A DNA stretch of 64,000 nucleotides. It comes from Pseudomonadota bacterium (GTDB lineage Bacteria; Pseudomonadota; Alphaproteobacteria; Sphingomonadales; Sphingomonadaceae). The stretch's first letter is position 1. Each line of letters begins with the position of its first letter. Positions 52,600 through 62,909 of the stretch are shown here, piece by piece. Location of the stretch: positions 1 through 64,000 of the forward strand of contig JAEWBB010000026.1 of assembly GCA_023391375.1 (NCBI GenBank), given 5' to 3'. The notes below the pieces were generated by a model that worked only from the letters and a program-made list of their open reading frames with translations, was not told the DNA's origin and searched no databases. The position numbers were made by a program, and so were the translations under genes.

Positions 52600-53589
52600 C
52601 TAGCGGACCCCCTTCAGGAATGCCGCCACCGCATCCGACGCAAAATCGTCCTCTTCGCCAATGCCCTTGTTGAGGCTGCCGTGGCTTTCGCCCGGAACCA
52701 CCTTAACCTCGGCCTTGGCGCCGGCCTTTACTAACGCCGATGCGAGCGCCTTCGACTGGGCTTGGCTGTCGGTCCGGCTTTGAATCGGGAGGATGAGCCA
52801 GTTGGCCAAGTTCGGCGCTGCGGCGTGCCGCGTGGGGGACAGTGCGGCCTGGCGCTTAGGGTTGGTCGAGAAAGCGGCGTCGTACATCGGCTTGACGATG
52901 TTGGCCTCCGCGCTCGCCTGCGTCGGAACGTCGTAACCCGCGCCGTCGAGCAGGACGATGCCCCTGATGGCCGTCAGCGGCACGCCCGCATCCTGCAGGT
53001 AATGCGTGTCGGTACCGAGGAGCGCGACAAGGTGCGCGCCTGCGCTATGGCCCATCAGGACGATGCGGTCTGGATCGAGCCCTTCCTTGGCCGCATTCGC
53101 CCGCACCCAGGCCAGTGCGCTCGCCAGGTCCTGCGCCTGCTGCTCGACCGTCGCTTGCGGCACCAGTCGATAGTTGGCGCTGACAAACGCCCAGCCCTGC
53201 GACCGCGCCCACGGCCCCTTGGTCGCTTCACCCGCGCGCTTGTCGCCGATCGACCAACCGCCGCCGTGAACGAAGAACAGCACGGGTGCCTTGCCGCCGG
53301 GTACAGCCATCAGGTCCATCCGCTGTTTCGCGTCGGGACCATAGGCGATTTCGCGCATTCCGGCGGGGATCGGCTGCCGCGTCGTGGCGCGATCGCTGAT
53401 CGCCTTGCGACACTCGTCCGATAGTTTCGGGAAGGCCGTGCGCAGGCAGGCGCGCACGCCCGCTGCATCGTTCCGGCAGGTTTGCAACATTTCCTGCCGG
53501 CAAGCCCGCCGATCGGGCGGCTGCTGCGCCCAAGCAAACCCGGCCAAGGCCATCGCGGCCGCACCTGTTCCCAGATACCAGGATTTCAT
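52600..53589 (-). CDS. Exported alpha/beta-hydrolase (carboxylesterase family) with Cys-rich N-terminal region
   Basis: 329 residues. Signal peptide to about residue 22 (GFAWAQ). Residues 28-62 contain four cysteines in a Cys-rich repeat (CRQEMLQTC, VRACLRTAF, SDECRK) like that of small periplasmic Cys-rich repeat proteins. The hydrolase domain has the oxyanion motif HGGGW, the nucleophile in GHSAGAH, and a C-terminal His in ESHGSL. HSL-like carboxylesterases cleave short acyl esters. The Cys-rich fusion is uncommon. Confidence 0.85.
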   Translation of the reverse strand: MKSWYLGTGAAAMALAGFAWAQQPPDRRACRQEMLQTCRNDAAGVRACLRTAFPKLSDECRKAISDRATTRQPIPAGMREIAYGPDAKQRMDLMAVPGGKAPVLFFVHGGGWSIGDKRAGEATKGPWARSQGWAFVSANYRLVPQATVEQQAQDLASALAWVRANAAKEGLDPDRIVLMGHSAGAHLVALLGTDTHYLQDAGVPLTAIRGIVLLDGAGYDVPTQASAEANIVKPMYDAAFSTNPKRQAALSPTRHAAAPNLANWLILPIQSRTDSQAQSKALASALVKAGAKAEVKVVPGESHGSLNKGIGEEDDFASDAVAAFLKGVR

Positions 53590-53724
53590 GCGCCTTCCTC
53601 CTTCGGTACGCCGAAAGGAAGCGCCCCCGGCGCTGAACCGCGACTGAGCGAAACCGGTTAAGAAGAAGCAAGCAATGGCCCGGATGGGGGTGCCTGATGC
53701 GGTTAGGCTCGGTAGGGGTCCGTC

Positions 53725-54621
53725 ATGCGCGAATTCTTATATGCCTTGCTGAGCCTCCTCATCGTCGCCGCCTCGCCCTCTCTGGCGCAAGACGATTTCG
53801 CCGTCCCGCCGGCGCCGCACATCGAGGATTATTTCAAGCCCGGCATCGCGCCCGTCCGAGCCGACCGCAAAGCGGACGTCACCATTATCTATTTCATGGA
53901 CTACCAGTGTCCCGCCTGCCGCGCGCATTCGCCCGATGTCAGCGCGGTGCTCGCGTCGGACCGGAGGCTCAAGGTCATCTACCGCGACACGCCAATCTTC
54001 GGGCCGCTGTCGGTCGAAGCGGCGAAGTATGCCATCGCCTCCCAGTACCAGGGCAAGCACGAGGCCTTTCACCGCGCGCTGATGACGCAGACGCTGCCGC
54101 TCGACGCGGCGGCGCTAAAGGCAGCGGCGGCCAAGGCGGGGATCGATTGGGCGAGGCTGGAGAAAGACCGGGCAGCGCACGAAAAGGCGATCGACGCGCA
54201 AATCGCGCAGAACCAGAACCTGTCCGAAGCGGCGGGGATTTCAGGCACGCCGGCCTTCATCATCGGTAACACGCTGGCCAACGGCGCCCTCGACGCGAAG
54301 GGACTGCGGGAGGAAATTGCCGATGCGAGGGCGGCCAATCCGAAGGTCGCCCGATCGGATCCGCCGAAAATGAAAGGCGCCGAAGCAAAGATCGATGTCG
54401 AGGAAGGATCGACCAACGGGATGGTCTTGGACAAGGAGGACGCAATGGCGGCCGAACCGACGACTCTCGAGCTCGCACCGGCTTTCACCCCGGCAAAGTT
54501 GGCACCCGCGGCGCCGACGGAAGGCAACCCGTCCTGGTACCTGCCCGCCGCCCTCGCCGCGCTGACCGCAGGGATGGCGGCTCTCGCACTCCTGCTCCGG
54601 CGTCGGCGCCGTCCCCGTTAG
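53725..54621 (+). CDS. DsbA-family thiol-disulfide protein with C-terminal membrane anchor
   Basis: 298 residues. Signal peptide (to about residue 21, SLAQ), then a DsbA/Com1-like thioredoxin fold with CPAC (residues 62-65, in YFMDYQCPACRAH), the helical insertion and the cis-proline loop SGTPAFIIG. A Lys/Ala/Pro-rich linker of about 60 residues follows and the protein ends in one membrane helix (about 273-290) and an Arg-rich tail. The anchor and tail are unusual for DsbA-like proteins, so it is tethered to the inner membrane on the periplasmic side. Confidence 0.85.
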   Translation: MREFLYALLSLLIVAASPSLAQDDFAVPPAPHIEDYFKPGIAPVRADRKADVTIIYFMDYQCPACRAHSPDVSAVLASDRRLKVIYRDTPIFGPLSVEAAKYAIASQYQGKHEAFHRALMTQTLPLDAAALKAAAAKAGIDWARLEKDRAAHEKAIDAQIAQNQNLSEAAGISGTPAFIIGNTLANGALDAKGLREEIADARAANPKVARSDPPKMKGAEAKIDVEEGSTNGMVLDKEDAMAAEPTTLELAPAFTPAKLAPAAPTEGNPSWYLPAALAALTAGMAALALLLRRRRRPR

Positions 54622-54684
54622 GCATGGACGCCGCGCGCCCCGCGGGCTAGGGCGCGCTCGTTCCAACAAAGGCAGGATCGGACG

Positions 54685-55974
<1,290 letters not shown>

Positions 55975-56072
55975 ACGGCGGTAACGTCCGGACGGTCGAT
56001 GCCCGCGACTGGACGAAGTTTCAGGCCCGGTACCATTATTGCCTTTGACCGCTGTGCCAGCGACACAGCGCC

Positions 56073-56807
56073 ATGACTTCTCGCGAATCCACGTCGATCC
56101 TGCCCCGGGCGACGCCCAAGCTGCCGGACCTGGGCTGGACCAACCGCCTTTTGGTGGGCGCGTTCGCAGCCATCCAGTGGCCTTGGCTGCTGCGGAGCCT
56201 CGATGGGGGCAGCAAGGCGGAAAAGGCGCGGCTCCTCGGTCGTCTAGGCCTGGCGCCCGATGCGCTTCCCAATCTCGGCAGCTGGAAGGCAGATACCGGC
56301 CTCCTCCACCTCGTCGTCGACCATATCCTCGAACATCGGCCGGAGCGCGTGGTCGAATTCGGCTGCGGCGCCTCGTCGCTGGTCATCGCCCGCGCCCTGA
56401 AGCTGGCCGGCTGCGGCAAGCTGACCAGCTTCGACCAGCATGCCGATTTCGTCGAGGCGACCCGGGGTTGGCTGGCCGAACACCATGTCGACGCCGATAT
56501 TCGCCACGCCCCCCTGGTCGCCAGCCCGGAATGGCCGGGCCTGTGGTACGACACAGGTGCGCTGGCACCCGGCATCGACCTGATGATCGTCGACGGCCCG
56601 CCCTGGACGGTCCACCCGATGACCCGCGCCGGTGCCGGTTCGCTGTTCGCGCTGCTGTCGCCGGGCGGCACGGTCATCCTCGACGATGCGGCACGGCCGG
56701 GCGAGCGGCTGGTCGCCGGTGCCTGGCGCAAGGCCTTTCCGTGGATGAGCTTCCGCTATTGGGGCGGCGGCGCCAAGGGCACGCTGATCGGTACCCGCCC
56801 CGCCTAG
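56073..56807 (+). CDS. SAM-dependent class I methyltransferase family protein
   Basis: 244 residues. The SAM-binding motif is VVEFGCGASSLVIARAL; an acidic post-I residue follows in LTSFDQHADF, and LMIVDGPPW is the motif IV-like element. There is an N-terminal stretch of about 75 residues that may help substrate binding. The substrate is unknown. Convergent with the acylphosphatase gene (four-base overlap). Confidence 0.78.
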   Translation: MTSRESTSILPRATPKLPDLGWTNRLLVGAFAAIQWPWLLRSLDGGSKAEKARLLGRLGLAPDALPNLGSWKADTGLLHLVVDHILEHRPERVVEFGCGASSLVIARALKLAGCGKLTSFDQHADFVEATRGWLAEHHVDADIRHAPLVASPEWPGLWYDTGALAPGIDLMIVDGPPWTVHPMTRAGAGSLFALLSPGGTVILDDAARPGERLVAGAWRKAFPWMSFRYWGGGAKGTLIGTRPA

Positions 56808-57076
56808 TGGCGGATCACGAATCCGCCGAGGTTCATCGGGGTGCTCGGCCCGCTCTCCAGCGTGTCGACGCGCGCATGGGCGGGTCCCTCACGAAGCCGG
56901 GCCTCCATCGCGTCCAGTTGCCCGTCATCGCCTTCGATGACCGCTTCGACCGATCCGTCGGGCCGGTTGCGCACCCAACCCGACACGCCCAGCGCTTCCG
57001 CCTGCTCGCGGGTCCAGGCGCGGAAGAACACGCCCTGGACATGGCCGGTGACGACGATGCGCCGGGCGCCCGCCAT
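56804..57076 (-). CDS. acyP: Acylphosphatase
   Basis: 90-residue enzyme that hydrolyses carboxyl-phosphate bonds. Catalytic Arg and Asn lie in VTGHVQGVFFRAWT and VSGWVRNRPDGSVEAVIEG, both intact. It starts one base inside the fabI stop, so the pair is co-translated. Confidence 0.93.
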   Translation of the reverse strand: MAGARRIVVTGHVQGVFFRAWTREQAEALGVSGWVRNRPDGSVEAVIEGDDGQLDAMEARLREGPAHARVDTLESGPSTPMNLGGFVIRH

Positions 57077-57879
57077 CAGGCGACGGAAATGTCGGGGGCG
57101 TCCTCGGCCTTCATGCCGACGACATTGTAGCCGGCATCGACATGGTGGATTTCGCCCGTCACGCCGCTGGCAAGGTCGCTCAGCAGGTAAAGGCCCGCAC
57201 CGCCGACGTCCTCGATCGTCACGTTGCGACGCAGCGGCGCGTTATATTCGTTCCATTTCATGATGTAGCGGAAGTCGCCGATGCCGCTGGCGGCGAGCGT
57301 CTTGATGGGACCGGCGCTGATCGCATTGACGCGGATGCCGTCGGGGCCGAGGTCGGCCGCCAGATATTTGACGCTGGTTTCCAGCGCCGACTTGGCGACG
57401 CCCATCACATTGTAGTGCGGGATGACCTTTTCGGCGCCGTAATAGCTCAGCGTCAGCAGGCTGCCGCCCGGCTTCATCATCCGCGCCGCGCGCTGGGCGA
57501 CCGCGACGAACGAATAGACCGAGATGTTCATGGTCATCAGGAAGTTGTCGAGGCTGGTGTCGACGAACTTGCCGCGCAGCTCGTTCTTGTCGGAAAAGCC
57601 GATGGCATGGACGACGAAGTCGATCCCGTCCCAGCGATTGGCGAGCGTGGCGAAGGCGTCGTCCAGCTTGGCCGGATCGCTGACGTCGCAATCGAAGCAG
57701 AAGTCGCTGCCCAGCTGTTCCGCCAGCGGCCGGACGCGTTTTTCCAGGGCTTCACCCTGGTAGGAGAAGGCCAGCTCGGCGCCCTGGTCGCGCAGCTGCT
57801 GGGCAATGCCCCAGGCCAGGCTCTTGTCGTTGGCAAGCCCCATGATCAGGCCGCGCTTGCCCGCCATCAATCCGCTCAT
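57076..57879 (-). CDS. fabI: Enoyl-[acyl-carrier-protein] reductase FabI
   Basis: NADH-dependent last step of fatty-acid elongation, 267 residues. The atypical SDR signature GLANDKSLAWGIA is at the start; the catalytic pair is Y-x6-K with LSYYGAEKVIPHYNVMGVAKSALE. The ATG at 57879 overlaps the YihY gene's stop by four bases. Confidence 0.93.
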   Translation of the reverse strand: MSGLMAGKRGLIMGLANDKSLAWGIAQQLRDQGAELAFSYQGEALEKRVRPLAEQLGSDFCFDCDVSDPAKLDDAFATLANRWDGIDFVVHAIGFSDKNELRGKFVDTSLDNFLMTMNISVYSFVAVAQRAARMMKPGGSLLTLSYYGAEKVIPHYNVMGVAKSALETSVKYLAADLGPDGIRVNAISAGPIKTLAASGIGDFRYIMKWNEYNAPLRRNVTIEDVGGAGLYLLSDLASGVTGEIHHVDAGYNVVGMKAEDAPDISVA

Positions 57880-58892
57880 CGTGCGCGTACTCCCTGTTTC
57901 TCGTCCGGCGCCGGCGCCTCGACATGGAGTTCGCCGCTGTACGGTCCTTCGTAATGCTCGCCCTCTAGCGCGGTGTCCCCCGGCTCCGCCAGTGCCGCAT
58001 TGAGTTCGGCGCCCATCACGACGCCAAGCCCGATCACCCAGAAGAAGATGAGTGCGACCATGACCCCGGCTAGGCTGCCGTAGGTGATGTCGTAGCCGCC
58101 GAACAGCCCGATCGCCCAGGGCAGCGCTTCCACCGTGATCGACCACCATACGGTGACGAGGAGGGCGCCCGGCCATTTGCGGCACTTCATGTTGCGGTAC
58201 CGCGCCGGGGTGAGGGCGAGGAACAGCATGTAGAAGGTGATGAACAGCGTGACGCCCGGGATCAGGCGATAAAGGCCGAGCCGGTGCGCCAGTCCGTTGG
58301 AAAAGGGCAACTGGGCGACGATGATGTGGTGGAAGCTGGTCAGCAACACCGTCGCGCCGAAGGCCGCCAGGAGCAGCATGACCGCGCCGATGATGAAGCC
58401 GATCGATCCGAGGCGGTATTGCCAGAAACTGGCGCACAGCTTCACGCCGTAGGCCCGGCGCAGGATGTCGCGGATGGTCTCGACGAAGCTCGCCGCGGTC
58501 CACAGGCCGACGATCGCGCCGAACCAAAGCAGCGCCCCGGTACGCGCCGCCAGCACTTCGGCGATCGGCGCGGACAGGACGTGGCTGACGTCGGCGGGAA
58601 GGCGTGCCAGCACGTTGACCACCGTCAACTGTGCATCGGCACCCTGGCCGACGAGCTTGGCGACCGCCGCAGCGAGGATGAAAAAGGGGAACAGCGCCAG
58701 CAGCGAGACATAGGCAAGGTTGCCGGCATGGATGAAGCCGTCGTTGTAGACACCGACCGCGACCCGCTTGACCACGCCCCAGGCCCGGTCGCGCACCTGC
58801 TCCTTGCGCATCGCCGCCTCGCCCAGCCGGGCATGGATTTCGGCGAGGCGCTTGCGCCGCTCTTCGGGGCTGTGGAGGTGAACGTCGTCCAT
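57876..58892 (-). CDS. YihY/UPF0761 (RNase BN-like) membrane protein
   Basis: 338 residues, integral membrane protein with about six helices (LAYVSLLALFPFFILAAAVAKL, LLWFGAIVGLWTAASFVETIRDILRRAYG, and GGYDITYGSLAGVMVALIFFWVIGLGVVMGAELNAAL). The RNase BN name is historical; function is unknown, though related proteins have been linked to lipid transport. The start at 58892 (MDDVHLHS) is chosen over an upstream ATG that would overlap the dnaJ-like gene. Confidence 0.85.
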   Translation of the reverse strand: MDDVHLHSPEERRKRLAEIHARLGEAAMRKEQVRDRAWGVVKRVAVGVYNDGFIHAGNLAYVSLLALFPFFILAAAVAKLVGQGADAQLTVVNVLARLPADVSHVLSAPIAEVLAARTGALLWFGAIVGLWTAASFVETIRDILRRAYGVKLCASFWQYRLGSIGFIIGAVMLLLAAFGATVLLTSFHHIIVAQLPFSNGLAHRLGLYRLIPGVTLFITFYMLFLALTPARYRNMKCRKWPGALLVTVWWSITVEALPWAIGLFGGYDITYGSLAGVMVALIFFWVIGLGVVMGAELNAALAEPGDTALEGEHYEGPYSGELHVEAPAPDEKQGVRAR

Positions 58893-58905
58893 CGGCCGTG
58901 CTGTG

Positions 58906-59877
58906 TCAGGCCATGTCAGCGCGCGGGTCGCCCGCGCCGTTCCACCCGCCGACGAATTCCTCGAGGGCCTTGTCACCAGCCGGGACGTCGATGCCCAGCT
59001 GGACCAGCAGGTCGCCGCGCTTGCCCTCCTTGTCGGTGAAGCCCCTGCCCTTGATCCGCAGCAGCTTGCCCGAGCTCGATCCCTTGGGAATCGTCAGCAT
59101 GACCGGCCCGTCGGGCGTCGGCACCTTCACCTTGCCGCCCAGCACCGCTTCGTGGAGCGAGACCGGTAGCTGGAGGCGGATGTCCCTGCCGTCGCGGGTG
59201 AAGAAACGGTGCGGCTGGATCTCGATGCCGACGATCGCGTCGCCGCTGCCGCCGGGGCCCTGCTGGCCCTGACCGGCGAGGCGGATCTTGGCGCCGTCCT
59301 CGACCCCCTTGGGAAGCTTGAGGTCGAGCGTCTTGCCGCCCGACAAAGTGACCCGCTGCGGCTTCAAGGTCGCCGCATCGGTGAACGGGACCTTCAAGCG
59401 GTAGGCGACGTCGGCGCCCTTGGCCGGCGGGCGCGACCGGCCGAACCCGGAAAAGCTGCCATTGCCGCCGCCGCGCGAGCCACCGGTGGCGCCGCCGAAC
59501 AGGCCTTCGAACAGGTCGGACAGGTCGGGACCGCCGGCGCCGCCCATGTCGAAGCCTTCGGGAAATCCTTCGTAACCGCCTGCGCCGCCCTGCTGCTGGC
59601 GGCTGTAGCCACTTCCCCCTGCGCCGCGGCCGAAGCCACCGCCGAACGGCATGCGCGGGTTGCCGTCCTCGTCGATCTCGCCGCGGTCGTACTGCGCACG
59701 CTTCGCCTTGTCCGACAGGATGTCGTAGGCGTTCGTCACCTGCGCGAAGCGCTCGGCCGCCTTCGGGTTGTCCTTGTTCCGGTCGGGGTGAAGCTGTTTG
59801 GCGAGGCTTCGATACGCCTTCTTGATCTCGGCCTCGCTGGCGCCGCGCGCCACCCCCAGTCGCTGGTACAAATCCAT
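58906..59877 (-). CDS. DnaJ-family co-chaperone of CbpA type
   Basis: 323 residues. J domain at residues 1-66 with the HPD motif in [13 protein letters not shown], a long Gly-rich linker (about 75-145, including [13 protein letters not shown]), then the two C-terminal substrate-binding beta domains; the cysteine-rich zinc domain of DnaJ is missing, as in CbpA. Stimulates DnaK. Separated from yihY by 13 bases. Confidence 0.9.
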   Translation of the reverse strand: MDLYQRLGVARGASEAEIKKAYRSLAKQLHPDRNKDNPKAAERFAQVTNAYDILSDKAKRAQYDRGEIDEDGNPRMPFGGGFGRGAGGSGYSRQQQGGAGGYEGFPEGFDMGGAGGPDLSDLFEGLFGGATGGSRGGGNGSFSGFGRSRPPAKGADVAYRLKVPFTDAATLKPQRVTLSGGKTLDLKLPKGVEDGAKIRLAGQGQQGPGGSGDAIVGIEIQPHRFFTRDGRDIRLQLPVSLHEAVLGGKVKVPTPDGPVMLTIPKGSSSGKLLRIKGRGFTDKEGKRGDLLVQLGIDVPAGDKALEEFVGGWNGAGDPRADMA

Positions 59878-59981
59878 CCGCGCGTCCTAGCCCGTCTTTA
59901 TCCTTCATGGCCAGATGGCTTCGACCGACGGCGCGGGCAAGGCGCTTGCCCCCGCGCGCCATGGACAATAGGGCATGCGCC

Positions 59982-60560
59982 ATGGCCCACGACCCCCTGC
60001 CCCTGTTCGACGAATGGCTGGCCGAGGCGGCCCGGAGCGAGCCCAATGATCCCGAAGCCATGGCGTTGGCGACCGCCGATCCCGACGGGCGCATCGGCTG
60101 CCGCATGGTCCTGCTCAAGGGGCATGGCCCGAAAGGCTTCGACTTCTACACCAACGAGGAAAGCGACAAGGGCGAGCAGCTTGCCGCCCGGCCTCGCGCG
60201 GCCTTGCTGTTCCACTGGAAATCGCTGCGGCGGCAAGTGCGCATCGAGGGCGAAGTGACCCGTATCCCGGACGCCGATGCCGATGCCTATTTCGCGTCGC
60301 GAGGTCGCGCTTCGCAGCTTGGCGCCTGGGCCAGCGACCAGTCGCGGCCGTTGGACGCGCGGACGACTTTCGAACAGCGCGTGGCGGATGCCACCGCCGA
60401 GTTCGCCGATGCGGAGGTGCCGCGCCCGCCGCACTGGGGCGGCTATCGCGTCGTCCCCGATCGCATCGAATTCTGGGAAGACCGGCCGGCGCGCCTGCAC
60501 CACCGACGCCTGTTCACCCGCGCAGGCGACGGTTGGGCCGAAGGACTGCTCTACCCATGA
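59982..60560 (+). CDS. pdxH: Pyridoxamine 5'-phosphate oxidase
   Basis: FMN enzyme making PLP, 192 residues. Recognisable: RMVLLKGHGPKGFDFYTNEESDKGEQL, LLFHWKSLRRQVRIEGEV, and the C-terminal PPHWGGYRVVPDRIEFWEDRPARLHHRRLFTR. The start at 59982 (MAHDPLP) has an AGGG about ten bases upstream; an ATG at 59961 is also possible. It overlaps the next CDF gene by four bases. Confidence 0.94.
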   Translation: MAHDPLPLFDEWLAEAARSEPNDPEAMALATADPDGRIGCRMVLLKGHGPKGFDFYTNEESDKGEQLAARPRAALLFHWKSLRRQVRIEGEVTRIPDADADAYFASRGRASQLGAWASDQSRPLDARTTFEQRVADATAEFADAEVPRPPHWGGYRVVPDRIEFWEDRPARLHHRRLFTRAGDGWAEGLLYP

Positions 60561-61486
60561 AGGTCGACGCCGCCGAGCGCGCCCGGCTGACGGCCCGTGC
60601 CGCCATCGCCTCCTCGCTGATGGCTGCCTCGCTGGTCGTCATCAAGATCTGGGCGGCCGTGACCACCGGGTCGGTGGCGATGCTCGGCAGCCTGGCCGAC
60701 ACGGCGCTCGACCTTCTCGCCAGCCTGATCACGCTGTTCGGCGTGCGCTGGGCGGCGATGCCGGCCGATGACGACCACCGTTTCGGCCATGGCAAGGCGG
60801 AAGCCCTGGCCGCGCTGATCCAGGTGGTGCTGATCTCCGTCTCGGCCATCGGCATCGCGTTTCGCGGCGTGTCGCGGCTGTTCGCCGGCGCGCCGACCGA
60901 AGGCTTCGAGGTCGGTGCGGGCGTTTCCGTCGCGGCGATGATCGCGACCCTCGCCCTGCTCGCCTACCAGCGGCACGTCATCAGGAAGACCGGGTCGGTC
61001 GCCATCGAGACCGACCATGTCCACTACCAGTCGGACCTGTTCCTCAACCTCTCGGTGATCGCCGCGCTGGCGCTCGACCAGCTGGCCGGTTTTCGCGCCG
61101 CCGACCCGCTGTTCGGTATCGCCATCGCCGCCTGGCTGCTGTTCGGCGCATGGCGCGCGGCGAGCCAGGCGGTCGATCAGTTGATGGACCGCGAATGGCC
61201 GGCCGACGAGCGCGCCGCCTTCCTCGACGCGGCGCACGAATATCCCGAACTGTCCGGCCTCCACGATTTCCGCACGCGCCATGCGGGCACGCACCGCTTC
61301 TGCCAATTTCACGTCTGGGTGCCGGGCGAGTGGACCGTCGAGCAGGCCCACCACCGGATGGACGCGATCGAGGAGGAACTGCAGGACCGCTTCCCGCACA
61401 CCGAAATCCTGATCCATCTCGATCCCGAGGGGCATACGGATCGCGAGACGATGCTGCCGTCCGAACTGACCGAGGAAGCGCCATGA
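60557..61486 (+). CDS. CDF-family cation efflux protein
   Basis: 309 residues, six membrane helices and cytoplasmic C-terminal domain. Metal sites: SLADTALDLLAS (helix 2, Asp-containing) and the DHVHYQSDLFLN stretch in helix 5 (HxxxD); loop DDHRFGHGKAEAL. The C-terminal domain TRHAGTHRFCQFHVWVPG is FieF-like, so Fe or Zn export is likely. Coupled to pdxH and to the PhzF gene. Confidence 0.9.
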   Translation: MKVDAAERARLTARAAIASSLMAASLVVIKIWAAVTTGSVAMLGSLADTALDLLASLITLFGVRWAAMPADDDHRFGHGKAEALAALIQVVLISVSAIGIAFRGVSRLFAGAPTEGFEVGAGVSVAAMIATLALLAYQRHVIRKTGSVAIETDHVHYQSDLFLNLSVIAALALDQLAGFRAADPLFGIAIAAWLLFGAWRAASQAVDQLMDREWPADERAAFLDAAHEYPELSGLHDFRTRHAGTHRFCQFHVWVPGEWTVEQAHHRMDAIEEELQDRFPHTEILIHLDPEGHTDRETMLPSELTEEAP

Positions 61487-62274
61487 GCCGGATCATCCCC
61501 TTCTTCCAGGTCGACGCCTTCGCGTCGAAGCCGCTCGAGGGCAATCCGGCGGCGGTCATGCCGCTGACCGAATGGCTGGATGACGCGACGCTCGCGGCGA
61601 TCGCCGCCGAGAACAACCTCAGCGAAACCGCCTTCACCGTGCCGTCGGCGCGCGACGATGCCGACTATGACCTCCGCTGGTTCACGCCGACGGTCGAGGT
61701 CGACCTGTGCGGCCATGCGACGCTGGGCGCGGCGCACGTGCTTCTGGAGGGCGAGCGAATCCGGTTCGCCACGCGGTCCGGTATCCTCTCCGTGACGCGC
61801 GGCGAGGAGGGGCTGCTCGAACTGGATCTGCCGTCGAACCCGGTGGCCGAAGCGGACGTGCCCGGCCTGCTCGGCGCGCTCGGCCTGCCGTCGGGCACGC
61901 CGACATTCGCCGGACGCGGGGGCAACGGCGCCGCGATCGCGCTGCTCGCCGACGAGGAGGCGGTGCGGGCAGTGTCGCCGGACTTCGCGGCGCTGAAGGC
62001 GGTCGACCGGCTGGTGATGGTCACCGCGCCCGGCAAAGACACCGCCATCGCCAGCCGCGTGTTCGCTGCCTACCACGGCATCGACGAAGACCCCGTCACC
62101 GGATCCGCGCACACCGCGCTGACGCCGTTCTGGGCGGAACGATTGGGATGCAGCCGCTTCTCCGCCTTCCAAGCAAGCCGGCGTGGCGGGTATCTCGAGT
62201 GCAGGTTGGAAGGCGACCGCGTCATCCTCGGCGGCCGGGCGGTCACCGTGATCGAAGGGCATTTCCAGCTTTAG
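61483..62274 (+). CDS. PhzF-family isomerase/epimerase-like protein
   Basis: 263 residues. Diaminopimelate-epimerase fold with FQVDAFASKPLEGNPAAVMPL, NNLSETAFTVP, RWFTPTVEVDLCGHATLGAAHVL and the C-terminal GIDEDPVTGSAHTALTPFW. The catalytic glutamate of PhzF is in NNLSETAF. Substrate unknown. Starts with an ATGA overlap with the CDF gene and ends four bases into the convergent PilZ gene. Confidence 0.9.
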   Translation: MSRIIPFFQVDAFASKPLEGNPAAVMPLTEWLDDATLAAIAAENNLSETAFTVPSARDDADYDLRWFTPTVEVDLCGHATLGAAHVLLEGERIRFATRSGILSVTRGEEGLLELDLPSNPVAEADVPGLLGALGLPSGTPTFAGRGGNGAAIALLADEEAVRAVSPDFAALKAVDRLVMVTAPGKDTAIASRVFAAYHGIDEDPVTGSAHTALTPFWAERLGCSRFSAFQASRRGGYLECRLEGDRVILGGRAVTVIEGHFQL

Positions 62275-62837
62275 CGGGAAAGGCGGCGGACCAACGCGCC
62301 AATCCGCTGATGCGTCTCGTCGATTTTCTGCAGTGCATCGCCGTGATGGGTTATGACGTGCGGGTCGTCGATCAGCGCGTCCTCAAGCCCGGCGATCAGC
62401 GAGGCCAGGGTGCGCAATTCCGTTTCGACCGCGATGTCGGACTGTTCGAGCGTCGGCTTGAGGTCGGAGGCGTGAAGCGAGCGCGGTTCGCGGCCCGTCT
62501 TGCGGATTTCGGCGATCAGCGCGTCGACCCGCACCTGGTGGGCGGGAAGCTTGCCGCGGATCCAATCCTCGACCGTGATCGCCTCGGCCAGCGCGACGCC
62601 GCCCCTGCTGCCGTCGCTCCAACTCATCTTCCCCCGCGCCGAAAGCGGGCCACGGACCAGCCGGATCGCGACGCCTTCGGGCGGCAGCGACGCGCCTTCG
62701 ACGAGGGCGCCACCGGTCGACATGTTGCGGATTTTCACGGGCATGGACGCATGGCCGACAAACAGGTCGGCGGCGACGAACATCGCCTTGCGCGGATCGG
62801 CGCGCTGATTGTCGGGACTGGGCATCGTCTCGGGCAT
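62271..62837 (-). CDS. PilZ-domain protein
   Basis: 188 residues. The N-terminal PilZ domain (about 12-85) begins RADPRKAMFVAADLFVG and has IRNMSTGGALVEG (the NxSxxG part of the c-di-GMP site); the upstream RxxxR motif reads RADPR, one residue short of the classic RxxxR form, so c-di-GMP binding is uncertain. The C-terminal 100 residues are helical and unassigned. It could link c-di-GMP to the Tad or envelope systems. Confidence 0.8.
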   Translation of the reverse strand: MPETMPSPDNQRADPRKAMFVAADLFVGHASMPVKIRNMSTGGALVEGASLPPEGVAIRLVRGPLSARGKMSWSDGSRGGVALAEAITVEDWIRGKLPAHQVRVDALIAEIRKTGREPRSLHASDLKPTLEQSDIAVETELRTLASLIAGLEDALIDDPHVITHHGDALQKIDETHQRIGALVRRLSR

Positions 62838-62909
62838 GCGGTCTCCGGTCAGACCTCAATGCCGCAACATCGGTCCGGAATCGAGACCTTTCGCCGCCGA
62901 AACGGAGCT

